Below, piece by piece: positions 59,701-64,000 of a stretch of 64,000 nt of DNA. A program made the translations under genes and the position numbers. How positions within the stretch are numbered: position 1 is the stretch's first letter; the number at the start of each line of letters is the position of its first letter. The DNA comes from Acanthosepion lycidas. Taxonomy: Eukaryota; Mollusca; Cephalopoda; Sepiida; Sepiidae. Below the pieces are notes generated by a model. The model saw nothing but the letters and a program-made list of their open reading frames with translations. It was not told where the DNA came from and ran no database searches. Location of the stretch: the NCBI GenBank assembly GCA_963932145.1, contig OZ010603.1, positions 78,416,730 through 78,480,729 on the forward strand. Reading direction: 5' to 3'.

Positions 59701-60818
59701 TCGTTTTAAATTTGAAGTTGCAGACTTTTGATCAGGAGTAGAGGGTTATCTCTTGTTCTCTGCTCAGGATTGGGTTTCTTTCGGTTTCTGTTAAGGTCTT
59801 CTTATTCTCTTTCACTCTGGGTGACTTCCATGTCTCTTAGAGGAATTACGCCTTCATTGGCATGAATTGATTGCAAAATATAATTTATATGAATAATTTG
59901 CGAAATTGGAGCTCAATTCTCCAACGATTTCTGAGTTTAAAAAGCCCCAACACTACTTTATAGTAATCTGGTATTTACTCAACCTTCCACAAGGTCAGGT
60001 TGTGACACAAAGTCGGTTTAATGTAGGGAGTCCGAGCGCGTACACCCAGGCTAGACACAAAAATTTCCCGTGCCTCCTCAACTGTTGTTGCTGTCGTGCT
60101 GTTGTGCTGGCCTCGGTACGAGCACTGATCCCTCTCTCTAGTACAATGAGAGGCGGAGCCTCGGGCAGCTGTTCCCCAGGGCTGAATACCTCTCAGTATA
60201 ATTTTACTCAGTGTGACTCTGTCCTTCGACGGAGCCACCTCTGAGCGCACTCGGTGATATATAATCGTGTTACAAACAAATCGAGAGTAATTTGTATTTA
60301 CTCAACGCCCTACGAGGTCAGGCCGTGACACAAGGTCGGTTTAATATAGGGAGCCCGAGCGCGTACACCCTCACACCCATTTATCAAATATGGGTAACGA
60401 TCGAAGATATTTTTTTTTTATCGGCGTCGAACTCAATTGATAAATTGGTACTTTGCTAAGATCAACAAATTATATTTTTTCTCCAAGTATATTATAAGAA
60501 GAAAAACTACCGTACGTATAAATGTATTAAAATGACAATTCTTCATTTTAAAAACAACAGAGGCAATTACCTCAGTTAGCATAACAATATTTTACTTGCA
60601 TATGGTCAAAGCGAGCCTCGTTTTAAATTTGAAAACTTGAACGCTAATCGGTGCGAAGTAATTACATGAAAATTATCCTAATTGAAATAGCATTTTTAAA
60701 AAGGGTTTAATTGTTTGAGCGTTCTTGCTTTAATGATTTCTTTGTTTCATTTTACAGGGCCTCTGAAAAGATTACAAAAAACCTGCAACGACCTCAACTC
60801 GAACAAAGAAAAGAATAA
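33217..60818 (+). CDS. SLC46-family MFS transporter, five-exon gene
   Basis: Joining 33217-33297, 41416-42562, 49127-49210, 53478-53634 and 60758-60818 gives one open frame of 1,530 nt (509 aa). Every intron starts GT and ends AG behind a pyrimidine tract. The protein has a cytosolic N-terminus with PLIG at residues 37-40, a Val-Glu-Pro (60-62) opening the first membrane span, and a loop with four N-glycosylation sequons (Asn92, 93, 96, 110) and Cys107. It also has the MFS signature DRFGRK (153-158), the family block [18 protein letters not shown] with Glu230, a second bundle of hydrophobic spans, and [14 protein letters not shown] (425-438) before the last spans. These are hallmarks of SLC46 (PCFT/SLC46A1, SLC46A3), proton-coupled solute transporters of plasma or lysosomal membranes, usually about 450-500 aa. 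The substrate cannot be assigned from this sequence, and neither can the paralogue. Extra upstream non-coding exons are possible. The introns are filled with repeats. Confidence 0.93.
33508..34010. repeat. Degenerate tandem repeat, about 45-50 bp
   Basis: About ten diverged copies of TCTACCTTTTTGCCTCAAGT plus GTAAACTGGACCTATG-like sequence, in intron 1 close to exon 1. Confidence 0.8.
34011..34756. other. Intron 1 AT-rich sequence
   Basis: No ORF or repeat recognised. Confidence 0.4.
34757..34873. repeat. 12-bp tandem repeat (AGAAGATTATAA)n
   Basis: About ten units with two GAGATTATAA(T/G) variants in the middle. Confidence 0.95.
34890..36395. repeat. Satellite-like array, unit about 155 bp, about nine copies
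   Basis: Units contain TAAGGTAACGTAAGGTTATT, AGAAGGATAATCCCCGAACG, AATCTTCATCATTAGAGAAC and AAAAATATTTATTTAC. Two neighbouring units (35461 and 35616) are almost identical at 155-bp spacing; outer ones are more diverged. A (TC)n microsatellite (35104-35170) is embedded in one unit. Confidence 0.9.
36490..38100 (-). mobile_element. LTR retrotransposon relic: gag, zinc knuckles, protease, integrase
   Basis: Read on the minus strand: gag-like segment (37744-37394, [15 protein letters not shown].. and ending in a basic RPRKRKKFK). Then [13 protein letters not shown] and [14 protein letters not shown] zinc knuckles (about 37385-37270) and a retropepsin with [17 protein letters not shown] (37140-37085). 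Directly after it comes an integrase core fragment, [15 protein letters not shown] through YHPTSNG (36920-36510). Reverse transcriptase and RNase H are absent: protease and integrase are only about 35 nt apart, so a large internal deletion has occurred. Gypsy-type order. I cannot identify LTRs. Confidence 0.8.
37776..37813. repeat. 18-bp perfect palindrome
   Basis: AGATATCTGGAGACAGGA, GT, then its exact inverse. It lies at the point where the gag frame of the LTR element ends, so it may be a snap-back rearrangement junction. Confidence 0.9.
38130..39305 (-). mobile_element. R2-like LINE ORF C-terminal part (copy 1)
   Basis: Minus strand: 39235-38984 encodes [20 protein letters not shown], then [14 protein letters not shown] [19 protein letters not shown] and [17 protein letters not shown]. 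38816-38577 encodes [20 protein letters not shown] and [12 protein letters not shown]. Then, shifted, comes a remnant of the C-x2-C...H-x-V-S-G-C finger. These are the post-polymerase regions of a LINE widespread in invertebrates and annotated as R2-type. Dead. Confidence 0.8.
39410..39456. repeat. (ATT)n microsatellite
   Basis: About 15 ATT units between the two R2-like LINE tails. Confidence 0.95.
39490..40165 (-). mobile_element. R2-like LINE ORF C-terminal part (copy 2)
   Basis: Minus strand: finger remnant ([11 protein letters not shown]), then [18 protein letters not shown] sequence, [53 protein letters not shown] and the closing [12 protein letters not shown] block. It continues the same ORF beyond the point reached by copy 1, so together the two copies show overlapping parts of one family. 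Flanked by a short ATT run at 40138-40165. Confidence 0.85.
40230..40400 (+). mobile_element. Reverse-transcriptase fragment, RTE-like
   Basis: Encodes a degenerate [20 protein letters not shown], i.e. the RQGCVxSPxLFNLY motif 4 of a reverse transcriptase. Short and isolated. Confidence 0.6.
40855..41250. repeat. 81-bp tandem repeat, 4.8 copies, just upstream of exon 2
   Basis: Unit: GAAACCACTCCACTGTCTTT, CCCAAGAAGTCATGGCAATT, CACAGATAATAAAGAAAAGG, AATCTGTGGAGAAGGCAACG. Because 81 is a multiple of three, both strands stay open and give periodic 27-residue peptides; this is not evidence of a gene. Units are about 95 % identical. Ends 165 bp before exon 2. Confidence 0.95.
41416..42562 (+). 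CDS. SLC46-like gene, coding exon 2 (residues 28-410)
   Basis: The acceptor is a long T-run ending TTTAG; the donor is AG|GTACGT, phase 1. This large exon carries most of the transporter: the first transmembrane span after VEP (60-62), the glycosylated first extracellular loop, spans 2-6, the central cytosolic loop rich in Lys/Glu (about 250-285), and spans 7-10. DRFGRK at 153-158 is the loop 2-3 MFS motif. [10 protein letters not shown] at 221-230 ends in a Glu at the position that is functionally important in human PCFT (established for that protein, inferred here). A 161-nt part of this exon (42140-42300) is duplicated in the next intron. Confidence 0.95.
42658..42742 (-). mobile_element. 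tRNA-headed SINE, family D, fragment
   Basis: Minus strand: GGCGTAATGGTTAACAAGTG and GAGTTAGATCCTCACTGGGT with CCTTGTGCCACATCTA. Same family as the two copies inside the 131-bp satellite (61239 and 62431). Confidence 0.7.
42997..43155 (+). pseudogene. Damaged duplicate of part of SLC46 exon 2 inside intron 2
   Basis: Runs parallel to exon 2 positions 42140-42300 at roughly 90 % identity by eye. It lacks two bases in the T-rich stretch before the second ...TTTCT..CATC motif, so the frame is broken, and an in-frame stop follows soon after. No splice sites or flanking poly(A) mark it as a processed copy; it stops abruptly on both sides in AT-rich DNA. Best read as a local duplication of 160 bp of coding sequence, about 0.86 kb downstream of the source. 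Confidence 0.9.
43156..43559. other. Intron 2 sequence with an unexplained basic ORF
   Basis: The minus frame 43508-43227 encodes 93 residues very rich in Arg, Lys and Glu (e.g. [20 protein letters not shown]). No domain recognised; likely low-complexity coincidence. Confidence 0.3.
44355..44456. mobile_element. Palindromic mariner-type MITE (copy 3)
   Basis: 102 bp, ends TTAGGTTGGTGCAAAAATAA and TTATTTTTTCACCAAACTAA, flanked by TA (44353-44354 and 44457-44458). Inserted in the 3' UTR of the TX1-like LINE. The paralogous LINE at about 14505-14515 lacks it. Confidence 0.93.
44478..44575. repeat. 11-bp tandem repeat (GGCCTGATCCC)n
   Basis: About nine units with small variants in the LINE 3' UTR. 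The other copy has only a single CCCGGCATGTCCCC.. equivalent near 14535. Confidence 0.9.
44950..45015. repeat. (TA)n microsatellite
   Basis: About 33 TA units, left of the inverted repeat. Confidence 0.95.
45054..45238. repeat. Perfect inverted repeat, 83-bp arms, 19-bp spacer
   Basis: 45054-45136 and 45156-45238 are exact reverse complements with no mismatch. Each arm contains a hammerhead-like motif (plus strand in the right arm, minus strand in the left). (TA)n runs lie on both sides, so the unit looks like two head-to-head copies of a (TA)n-ended element. Confidence 0.97.
45165..45205 (+). ncRNA. Hammerhead-ribozyme-like motif (copy 2)
   Basis: Stem I TTGCT/AGCAA (45165-45169 with 45201-45205, 5 bp); core TTGATAA (expected CTGANGA, two changes); extra A. 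Then stem II GTCC/GGAC closed by ACATT, GAA, self-complementary stem III ACGCGT, and C at 45200. All helices form but the core is mutated. An identical motif lies on the minus strand of the left arm. Confidence 0.5.
45239..45299. repeat. (TA)n microsatellite
   Basis: Right border of the inverted repeat and left border of the next inverted-end unit. Confidence 0.95.
45303..46442. repeat. 1.1-kb unit with 40-bp inverted ends
   Basis: ATGAAGAAAAATATGGAAAA then ACAAAAATCCGAA at 45303-45341 is inverted at 46403-46442. (TA)n tracts lie outside both ends. The interior has no ORF. A hammerhead-like motif sits 30 nt inside the right end. This may be a non-autonomous Penelope- or retrozyme-like unit, but that is inference. 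Confidence 0.6.
46332..46375 (+). ncRNA. Hammerhead-ribozyme-like motif (copy 3, best preserved)
   Basis: Stem I TGTC (46332-46335) with GACA (46372-46375); core CTGAAGA (46336-46342); one extra A. Stem II GGTC/GACC with TACTA loop (46344-46356); GAA (46357-46359); stem III ACGT..ACGT with CTG loop (46360-46370); C46371 as the expected cleavage base. This is the full type I hammerhead order. The single extra A after the core is the only deviation. Confidence 0.6.
46480..46662. repeat. (TA)n with regular AACAA interruptions
   Basis: TA runs separated by ATAACAATAT blocks. Confidence 0.95.
46855..47515 (+). repeat. Pair of 100-bp dispersed repeats
   Basis: 46857-46962 and 47415-47515 share CACACT.TTTCAACTTTACTC, GTAGAGGCCGTA, ATCATTTTGGAA and CGTGAG at about 80 %. 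Class unknown. Sequence between them has no ORF of note. Confidence 0.65.
47616..47945. mobile_element. Family B SINE inverted pair
   Basis: 47616-47845 is the 3' half on the minus strand (TTACATTATTCGGACTGTTA through TTCAGGTAATTGGAATTTCG). 47847-47945 is the head on the plus strand (ACACATGGCCCAATGGATAA, GAGTTCAATATCAGGC). Same foldback layout as 29822-30437. Confidence 0.75.
48415..48795 (+). repeat. AT-rich dispersed repeat
   Basis: Parallel to 57985-58345 at perhaps 65-70 %: shared phrases GGTAC.TCCACT, CTTGAAG.TTTCATTTTA, ATTTGTAAACAAA, TTAAATTAATCTGATTT. Non-coding; origin unknown. Confidence 0.6.
48796..49126. other. Intron 2 end, no feature
   Basis: AT-rich; pyrimidine tract precedes the exon 3 acceptor. 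Confidence 0.5.
49127..49210 (+). CDS. SLC46-like gene, coding exon 3 (residues 410-438)
   Basis: An 84-nt exon, phase 1 to phase 1, between a TTTTATTTTCAG acceptor and a GTATGT donor. It encodes the family-diagnostic segment [15 protein letters not shown]. In SLC46 proteins an equivalent R-S-x-x-S-K-L-V-x-x-x-E-x-G block sits between spans 10 and 11. The ATG at 49179 is internal, not a start. Confidence 0.93.
49335..49580 (-). mobile_element. Family B SINE, diverged
   Basis: Starts TTTACATTCAGACTATTATC, continues ATAACGTTTCGGTTGTTGTA and TTCAGATTCTTG, and ends in a head remnant (CTGGTTCAGGGACTGAACTC). Confidence 0.65.
49585..50235 (-). mobile_element. CR1/Jockey-like LINE 3' fragment
   Basis: Minus strand: 49932-49700 encodes [40 protein letters not shown] and [13 protein letters not shown]. 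50230-49935 holds the preceding stretch in broken frames ([20 protein letters not shown]). A 13-bp palindrome (CCAGTAAACCCAG..) lies in the 3' end at 49631-49659. Confidence 0.8.
50400..51500 (-). mobile_element. Mariner-family transposase relic, near full length
   Basis: Minus strand: N-terminal helix-turn-helix region (51490-51302, [33 protein letters not shown]). Then the first catalytic region [20 protein letters not shown] (51040-50980), the second [15 protein letters not shown] (50765-50720) and, after a frameshift, [19 protein letters not shown] third region (about 50680-50630). D,D34D spacing is plausible. At least three frame breaks and an in-frame stop after the N-terminal part make it inactive. 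SETMAR/Hsmar1-like in motif style. Confidence 0.9.
51501..52245. other. Intron 3 spacer
   Basis: Contains a second, weaker mariner-like stretch on the minus strand (51590-51830, about one mismatch in three against a transposase N-terminus) and AT-rich DNA. Confidence 0.4.
52250..52496 (-). mobile_element. LINE 3' scrap interrupted by a 65-bp MITE
   Basis: The right part, CTGGTAGAACTAAGAAATG then (after the MITE) GCTCGTCCGA, matches 3043-3062 in the LINE tail at 2740-3346. Confidence 0.65.
52423..52487. mobile_element. 65-bp Tc1-type MITE with TA duplication
   Basis: CACTACAGGCAAAAACTTTT at the left and its near-perfect inverse (CATTTTGCCTGTAGTG) at the right, with TA at 52421-52422 and 52488-52489. 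The end sequence resembles Tc1-group termini. Confidence 0.9.
52497..52670 (+). repeat. Dispersed repeat C
   Basis: CATTTGCCCGTCCTGGGTAT, GACGATAAACTACATCCGAC, GAGGAGCGTGGAACCACCTC, CCCAGCTATGGGCAAATG. The ends CATTTGCCC/GGGCAAATG are inverted to each other, so this may be a small foldback or DNA element about 170 bp long. Confidence 0.75.
52700..53110. repeat. Degenerate tandem tail with (GATA)n
   Basis: Repeats of AAAAAATATTACCAGCAATA followed by AAATCTTGTCGGCATTAAAT and AACCCACTGAGGTTGATATG (three copies at 52850, 52950 and 53095), with a (TAGA)n microsatellite at 52999-53058. Confidence 0.85.
53243..53292. repeat. 24-bp-arm hairpin
   Basis: GGATTTGTAATTGCTTAATC.. inverted after a 2-nt loop with one mismatch. 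Confidence 0.9.
53478..53634 (+). CDS. SLC46-like gene, coding exon 4 (residues 438-490)
   Basis: A 157-nt exon (phase 1 to phase 2) between TTTTCCAG and GTAAGT. It completes the Gly after exon 3 and encodes [13 protein letters not shown] followed by two strongly hydrophobic spans, corresponding to spans 11 and 12. The junction sequence EHG-SLFA matches the usual D/E-E-x-G-K-x-F pattern of the family. A (CA)n/(TA)n microsatellite starts 15 nt past the donor. Confidence 0.93.
53650..53735. repeat. (CA)n(TA)n microsatellite
   Basis: Starts 16 nt past the exon 4 donor. Confidence 0.95.
53736..54165. other. Intron 4 AT-rich sequence
   Basis: No feature recognised. Confidence 0.45.
54170..54311 (-). 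mobile_element. tRNA-headed SINE, family A, downstream of 5S-like unit
   Basis: Minus strand: GCGGGTGGTGTAATAAATAA (box A-like), GAGCCGAGTTCCAATTCCAG (box B-like), CACTTACGCACAAATACCCT and GAATCCACCTTTTCTCTCCC. It begins within about 3 nt of the 3' end of the 5S-like sequence. Confidence 0.75.
54312..54430 (-). rRNA. 5S rRNA-like sequence (SINE head or pseudogene)
   Basis: On the minus strand the whole 5S frame is present: CTTACGGCAATATCACGCTG, AACACCGGTTTCCGTACGAT, CACCGAAGCTAAGCAACGTC, GAGCCTGGTCAGTATCTAGA, TGACCGCTTGGGAATACCAA and GTGCTGTAAACTT. Length is normal (about 119 nt) and the internal-promoter box A (AAGCTAAGCAACG) and box C are recognisable. About ten differences from typical metazoan 5S, including TATGACC for GGGTGACC, argue against a functional rRNA gene. 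It is directly joined to a family A SINE. Confidence 0.85.
54840..55695 (+). repeat. Tandem duplication of a LINE scrap and its flank
   Basis: 54860-55255 and 55290-55695 are parallel copies of about 420 bp. Each starts with a CR1/Jockey-like tail ([36 protein letters not shown] in copy 1) and continues through ACAGTACTCGGTCATGATTA, TAGCACAAACAACG and TTTCTAACCAGTTGACCA. Copy 2 lacks part of the coding start. Confidence 0.8.
55700..56149. other. Intron 4 spacer
   Basis: Plus frame 55885-56217 ends in the LINE fragment but its first 80 codons have no recognisable content. Confidence 0.4.
56150..56335 (+). mobile_element. RTE-like LINE internal fragment
   Basis: Matches 16560-16740: [48 protein letters not shown] in one frame. 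Confidence 0.7.
56336..57010 (-). mobile_element. RTE-like LINE 3' ends, three stacked copies
   Basis: The minus strand carries three successive copies of the [21 protein letters not shown] C-terminus and its upstream KWMAxQGLGE segment (about 56336-56480, 56500-56630, 56640-57010). The last copy is the longest. Convergent with the plus-strand fragment at 56150. Confidence 0.75.
57060..57590. other. Intron 4 AT-rich spacer
   Basis: Contains short inverted AATTAATTAG runs at 57310-57380; nothing else recognised. Confidence 0.45.
57597..57890. repeat. Tandem repeat, about 81-bp unit, 3-4 copies
   Basis: Unit: TTCTTGGTAGGGCAATCAGT, ATAGAAGGAGGAAAACTCTG, AACTCCGTAAATAATAGGGT, ACACCGCCTCTTTG. 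The middle two copies are nearly identical at 81-bp spacing. Confidence 0.9.
57985..58345 (+). repeat. AT-rich dispersed repeat, second copy
   Basis: See 48415-48795. Confidence 0.6.
58346..59965. other. Intron 4 AT-rich sequence
   Basis: No gene. 59540-59720 resembles parts of 9300-9360 and 60520-60640 (AGCATAACAATATT, GCGAGCCTCGTTTTAAATTT), an unnamed dispersed repeat. Confidence 0.45.
59974..60371. repeat. 75-bp direct repeats around a 247-bp GC-richer core
   Basis: TTTACTCAAC.., GAGGTCAGG..GTGACACAA, GTCGGTTTAAT.TAGGGAG and CCGAGCGCGTACACCC occur at 59974-60048 and 60296-60371 at about 88 %. The core contains CTCGGTACGAGCACTGATCC and GAGAGGCGGAGCCTCGGG, with no ORF over 112 codons that I can recognise. 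Could be a TRIM-like unit or part of a tandem array. Confidence 0.65.
60758..60818 (+). CDS. SLC46-like gene, coding exon 5 and stop (residues 490-509)
   Basis: Begins after TTTCATTTTACAG and finishes the split Leu codon. It then encodes a short, basic and polar cytosolic tail rich in Lys, Gln and Arg, ending at TAA 60816-60818. The tail is not conserved in the family. It is accepted because phase 2 fits exactly and poly(A) signals follow within 200 bp. Confidence 0.82.
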
Positions 60819-61023
60819 GTTAATTGTTGCGAATAGAAATTATTTCCGAAGGTGAAATGACATGTGAGGAATGATAATCCAAGCTTGTGTAAAAGTTAAT
60901 TTTGTAGACGAAGGAAAACTAAATAAATAAAAATATTTGTGTACACAATAGAAACAGTGATATTTATATTAGAGGGACAGCAAAATGTATATTAGAAAAT
61001 AAACTTTGAACAATTAGCTATAA
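60819..61023 (+). promoter_or_regulatory. 3' UTR and poly(A) signals of the SLC46-like gene
   Basis: AATAAA occurs at 60922, 60926 and 60998, the last 180 nt after the stop codon. The hAT-type element begins at 61024, so the transcript probably ends just short of it. Usage of each signal is inferred. Confidence 0.5.
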
Positions 61024-61238
61024 CAAGGGCCGGTTTCCTTTTGGAAAGAGCTGGTCAGAGAGCTATGCATTGTTTCAGAGGAGGTACATGATATCAAATA
61101 TATAGCAAATTGCCTTTATCCCAGACAACTCCGTTTAGAAGGCGGCATTGGTCTGAAAAAAAAAACAATGAAGTTAATGCTATATTATTTCAACAAGGTC
61201 CGGAGGAGGTCCATGATATCATATATAGTTATTTCCTA

Positions 61239-61366
61239 AGCGTAGCTTAGATGTGATACAAGGCCTAAAGTATGGTGGCACCTAGTGAAGATCGAACTCA
61301 CTTGGCAGTCGTAACTGATCTAGGGACAGAAGCTTTCCTAACCATTACACCACGTCAAGGCGACCC
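61239..61366 (-). mobile_element. tRNA-headed SINE, family D (satellite copy 1)
   Basis: Minus strand: GACGTGGTGTAATGGTTAGG (box A), GAGTTCGATCTTCACTAGGT (box B), CTTGTATCACATCTAAGCTA. A typical tRNA-derived head of about 125 nt. Confidence 0.85.
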
Positions 61367-62430
61367 CACGGTAACAAATATATAACAAATTGTCGTGATT
61401 ACAGAGAGCTACGTTCAGAAGGCTGCCTTAGTCTGAAAAAAAACGAAGTTAATGTTATATTATTTAAACAAGTTTCGAAGTAAGTCCATGATATCAAATA
61501 TATAACAAATTATCTTGATATAAGACAGCTCCGTTTAGAAGGCAGCCTTTGTCCAGAATCTGAAGAAAAAGCAACGAAGCTAATGTTATATTATTTAAAC
61601 AAGTTTCGGAGTAAGTCCATGATATCAAATATATAACAAATTATCTTGATAAAAGACAGCTCCGTTTAGAAGGCAGCCTTTGTCCTGAATCTGAAGAAAA
61701 AGCAACGAAGCTAATGTTATATTATTTAAACAAGTTTCGGAGTAAGTCCATGATATCAAATATATAACAAATTATCTTGATATAAGATAGCTCCGTTTAG
61801 AAGGCAGCCTTTGTCCTGAATCTGAAGAAAAAGCAACGAAGCTAATGTTATATTATTTAAACAAGTTTCGGAGTAAGTCCATGATATCAAATATATAACA
61901 AATTATCTTGATATAAGACAGCTCCGTTTAGAAGGCAGCCTTTGTCCTGAATCTGAAGAAAAAGCAACGAAGCTAATGTTATATTATTTAAACAAGTTTC
62001 GGAGTAAGTCCATGATATCAAATATATAACAAATTATCTTGATATAAGATAGCTCCGTTTAGAAGGCAGCCTTTGTCCTGAATCTGAAGAAAAAGCAACG
62101 AAGCTAATGTTATATTATTTAAACAAGTTTCGGAGTAAGTCCATGATATCAAATATATAACAAATTATCTTGATATAAGATAGCTCCGTTTAGAAGGCAG
62201 CCTTTGTCCTGAATCTGAAGAAAAAGCAACGAAGCTAATGTTATATTATTTAAACAAGTTTCGGAGTAAGTCCATGATATCAAATATATAACAAATTATC
62301 TTGATATAAGATAGCTCCGTTTAGAAGGCAGCCTTTGTCCTGAATCTGAAGAAAAAGCAACGAAGCTAATGTTATATTATTTAAACAAGATTCGGAGGAG
62401 GTCCATGATATCAAATATACTTATTTTCAA

Positions 62431-62557
62431 GCGTAGCTTAGATGTGATACAAGGCCTAAAATATGGTGGCACCTAGTGAAGATCGAACTCACTTTTCAAT
62501 CGTAACCGATTTAGCGAGAGAAGCTTTTCTAACTATTACAGCACGACAAGGCGACTC
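62431..62557 (-). mobile_element. tRNA-headed SINE, family D (satellite copy 2)
   Basis: Same sequence as 61239-61366 (about 88 %) in the same orientation and at the same phase of the 131-bp unit: both follow CATGATATCA(A/T)ATATA and are followed by ACAAATATATAACAAATT or its equivalent. Confidence 0.85.
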
Positions 62558-63167
62558 CACGATATCAAATATATAACAAATTGTCTTGATCACCGAGAGC
62601 TCCGTTCAGAAAGCTGCCTTGGTCCGGAGGTCTGAAGAAAAAACAATGAAGTTAATGTTATATTATTTAAACAAGTTTCGGAGTAAGTCCATGATATCAA
62701 ATATATAACAAATTATCTTGATATAAGACAGCTCCGTTTAGAAGGCAGGCTTTGTCCTGAATCTGAAGAAAAAGCAACGAAGCTAATGTTATATTATTTA
62801 AACAAGATTCGGAGGAGGTCCATGATATCAAATATATAACAAATTATCTTGATATAAGACAGCTCCGTTTAGAAGGCAGCCTTTGTCCTGAATCTGAAGA
62901 AAAAGCAACGAAGCTAATGTTATATTATTTAAACAAGGTTCGGAGGAGGTCCCTGATATCAAATATATAACAAATTTTCCTGATTTCAGACATCTTCGTT
63001 CAAAACGCTGCCTTGGTCCGGAGGTTTGAAGAAAAAACAACGAAGCTAATGTTATATAAACAAAGTTCCTTCTTTTAGTGCAGTGATAACATGACAACAA
63101 CTAATGCAATCAAGAAAAATATAAATTCCTTACTACAAACGAAATACAATTTAAAATGGTGAATTAT

Positions 63168-63460
63168 TTAATGAGACACTTGTTTCTGCTTATTGTTCGA
63201 TAACTTCTCCACTTCAGGGTGGGCGGGAATATTTATCGATGACAGTAGAATAACATCATCCAGGTGTTCTTCTCCCAACCTTGTTCTTAAACGAATTTTA
63301 GTATATTTCATTTCTAAAAATCGTTGTTCACAAGCATATGTACTTCCAAACAAGGATACCATCATTTCACATTATTCAATAGGCTTTTAACCTTCCGGGT
63401 GGCAAAACATATTTCTTGTATAAGTCGGCAATGAATTCGGAATGAAATTTTGATTTAAAA
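63168..63460 (-). pseudogene. hAT transposase C-terminal (dimerisation) domain relic
   Basis: Minus frame: MMVSLFGSTYACEQRFLEMK, YTKIRLRTRLGEEHLDDVIL and SNNKQKQVSH then stop. FGSTYxCEQxFSxMKxxKxxxRxRLxxEHL is the hATC block of hAT transposases (GTF2IRD2/ZBED-like style). Upstream, shifted by a frameshift, HSEFIADLYKKYVLPPGRLK is the preceding segment. The rest of the protein is deleted. Confidence 0.85.
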
Positions 63461-63624
63461 CATTCGCCGCATTGTAAGGCAGTTAACTCCAACAGATATT
63501 TTTTTTTCTGACACTTGCTCCACAAATTAATTTGATAATCAGTGTCCAGATATTAAGCTGGTGTGCCGGACAAAAATCCTTCGTGGGCCGGATGTGGCCG
63601 TGGAGCCGGGGTTGCCAAGCCCTG

Positions 63625-64000
63625 TGCTATAATATGTGATTTATTTACAAGGATCTTGAATCTAAATTTGGACGTGGGAATCACAGCTACGGTGACAATC
63701 AATTTCACTTCCCAATTCTGCAATATCTTTGGTTGCTTCTTCCTTTCCTGCTTGTTGGAAATAAACATCTGTAGTTCCAGTCTTCAAGAAATCAGGCGAA
63801 CTGTCTGATCATGCGAAATATCGGCCTTCTACTTCTTTTTAGCAAAGTAATAGAGATTCTAATAAAATCTTAATTCATACACCACACCGATAGTCACCAT
63901 GAATGTTGATTACTATGTCCATGCTGTATCTATTAACAATTTATATCTATATGTGTTTCATCAAATGATTTTATATTTGCTTCTTTTATAATGCCCTTTC
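63625..64000. other. Sequence right of the hAT-type element
   Basis: Unique-looking; no ORF of note. Begins with the right-hand target duplication. Confidence 0.45.

Larger units (their letters stand above)
61085..63060. repeat. 131-bp satellite, about 13 units, within the hAT-type element
   Basis: Unit: CCATGATATCAAATATATAA, CAAATTATCTTGATATAAGA, TAGCTCCGTTTAGAAGGCAG, CCTTTGTCCTGAATCTGAAG, AAAAAGCAACGAAGCTAATG, TTATATTATTTAAACAAG, TTTCGGAGTAAGT. Spacing is exactly 131 bp for neighbouring units from 61490 to 62400, which are almost identical. The outer units are more diverged. Confidence 0.97.
61024..63624 (-). mobile_element. hAT-type element, internally deleted, with satellite inside
   Basis: Left end CAAGGGCCGGTTTCCTTTTG; right end ..GAGCCGGGGTTGCCAAGCCCTG, imperfectly inverted and of hAT type. 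It is flanked by (A/T)GCTATAA at 61016-61023 and 63625-63632, a 7-of-8 target duplication. The minus strand encodes the transposase C-terminus near the right end. Between it and the left end lie about 2 kb dominated by a 131-bp satellite. The small element at 11304 is a deletion relative. Confidence 0.8.

Noticed and set aside
59906..60250. 112- and 91-codon ORFs on opposite strands in the GC-richer intron 4 segment
   Set aside because: They coincide with the direct-repeat unit and have no recognisable motif.
61490..62400. CRISPR-like regular repeats
   Set aside because: Units are contiguous 131-bp tandem copies with no unique spacers, in a eukaryotic genome.

Overview
This is a stretch of an animal (metazoan) nuclear genome, not a prokaryotic one. 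It is AT-rich, full of (TA)n, (CA)n and other microsatellites, and densely packed with decayed transposable elements. The only host protein-coding gene I can support is spread over five exons with introns of 4-8 kb. The mix of elements (CR1/Jockey-like, RTE-like, TX1-like and R2-like LINEs, mariner/Tc1, hAT, a Penelope-type fragment, tRNA-headed SINEs) suggests a lophotrochozoan, most likely a mollusc and perhaps a cephalopod. That assignment is inference from repeat style; nothing in the window proves it.

Host gene: a plus-strand gene for a major-facilitator transporter of the SLC46 family (proton-coupled folate transporter / SLC46A3 group). Exons are 33217-33297, 41416-42562, 49127-49210, 53478-53634 and 60758-60818. 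All four introns have GT-AG ends, phases are compatible (0, 1, 1, 2), and the joined CDS is 1,530 nt (509 residues plus stop). An overlapping upstream ORF covers its start codon, and a 159-bp damaged copy of part of exon 2 lies in intron 2.

Left third (1-33000), upstream of the gene: mostly a graveyard of mobile elements. It holds LINE 3' fragments, a Tc1 relic, a mariner relic with a tandemly duplicated segment (7330-8560), a TX1-like LINE (12420-14820), a ~120-bp satellite array (17705-20322), a 905-bp palindrome with a SINE in one arm (21847-22752), a Penelope-type GIY-YIG fragment (23511-23811), a fairly long CR1/Jockey-like LINE (24470-26600), and palindromic mariner-type MITEs.

Middle (33300-60750), inside the introns: four tandem arrays (about 45, 12, 155 and 81 bp), a gutted LTR retrotransposon, two R2-like LINE tails, a second TX1 fragment, an 83-bp-arm perfect inverted repeat, hammerhead-ribozyme-like motifs, a mariner transposase relic, and a 5S-rRNA-like sequence joined to a tRNA-headed SINE.

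Right end (60819-64000): just past the gene's likely poly(A) signals sits a 2.6-kb hAT-type element (61024-63624). It has recognisable ends and a 7-8-bp target duplication, and its interior is largely occupied by a 131-bp satellite that itself carries two tRNA-headed SINE copies at the same position of the unit.

Most notable: (1) a composite 5S rRNA + tRNA-headed SINE seen twice with the same junction; (2) a recurring hammerhead-like motif with covarying helices at three loci; (3) the hAT element with an internal satellite; (4) several element insertions whose empty paralogous site is also in the window.
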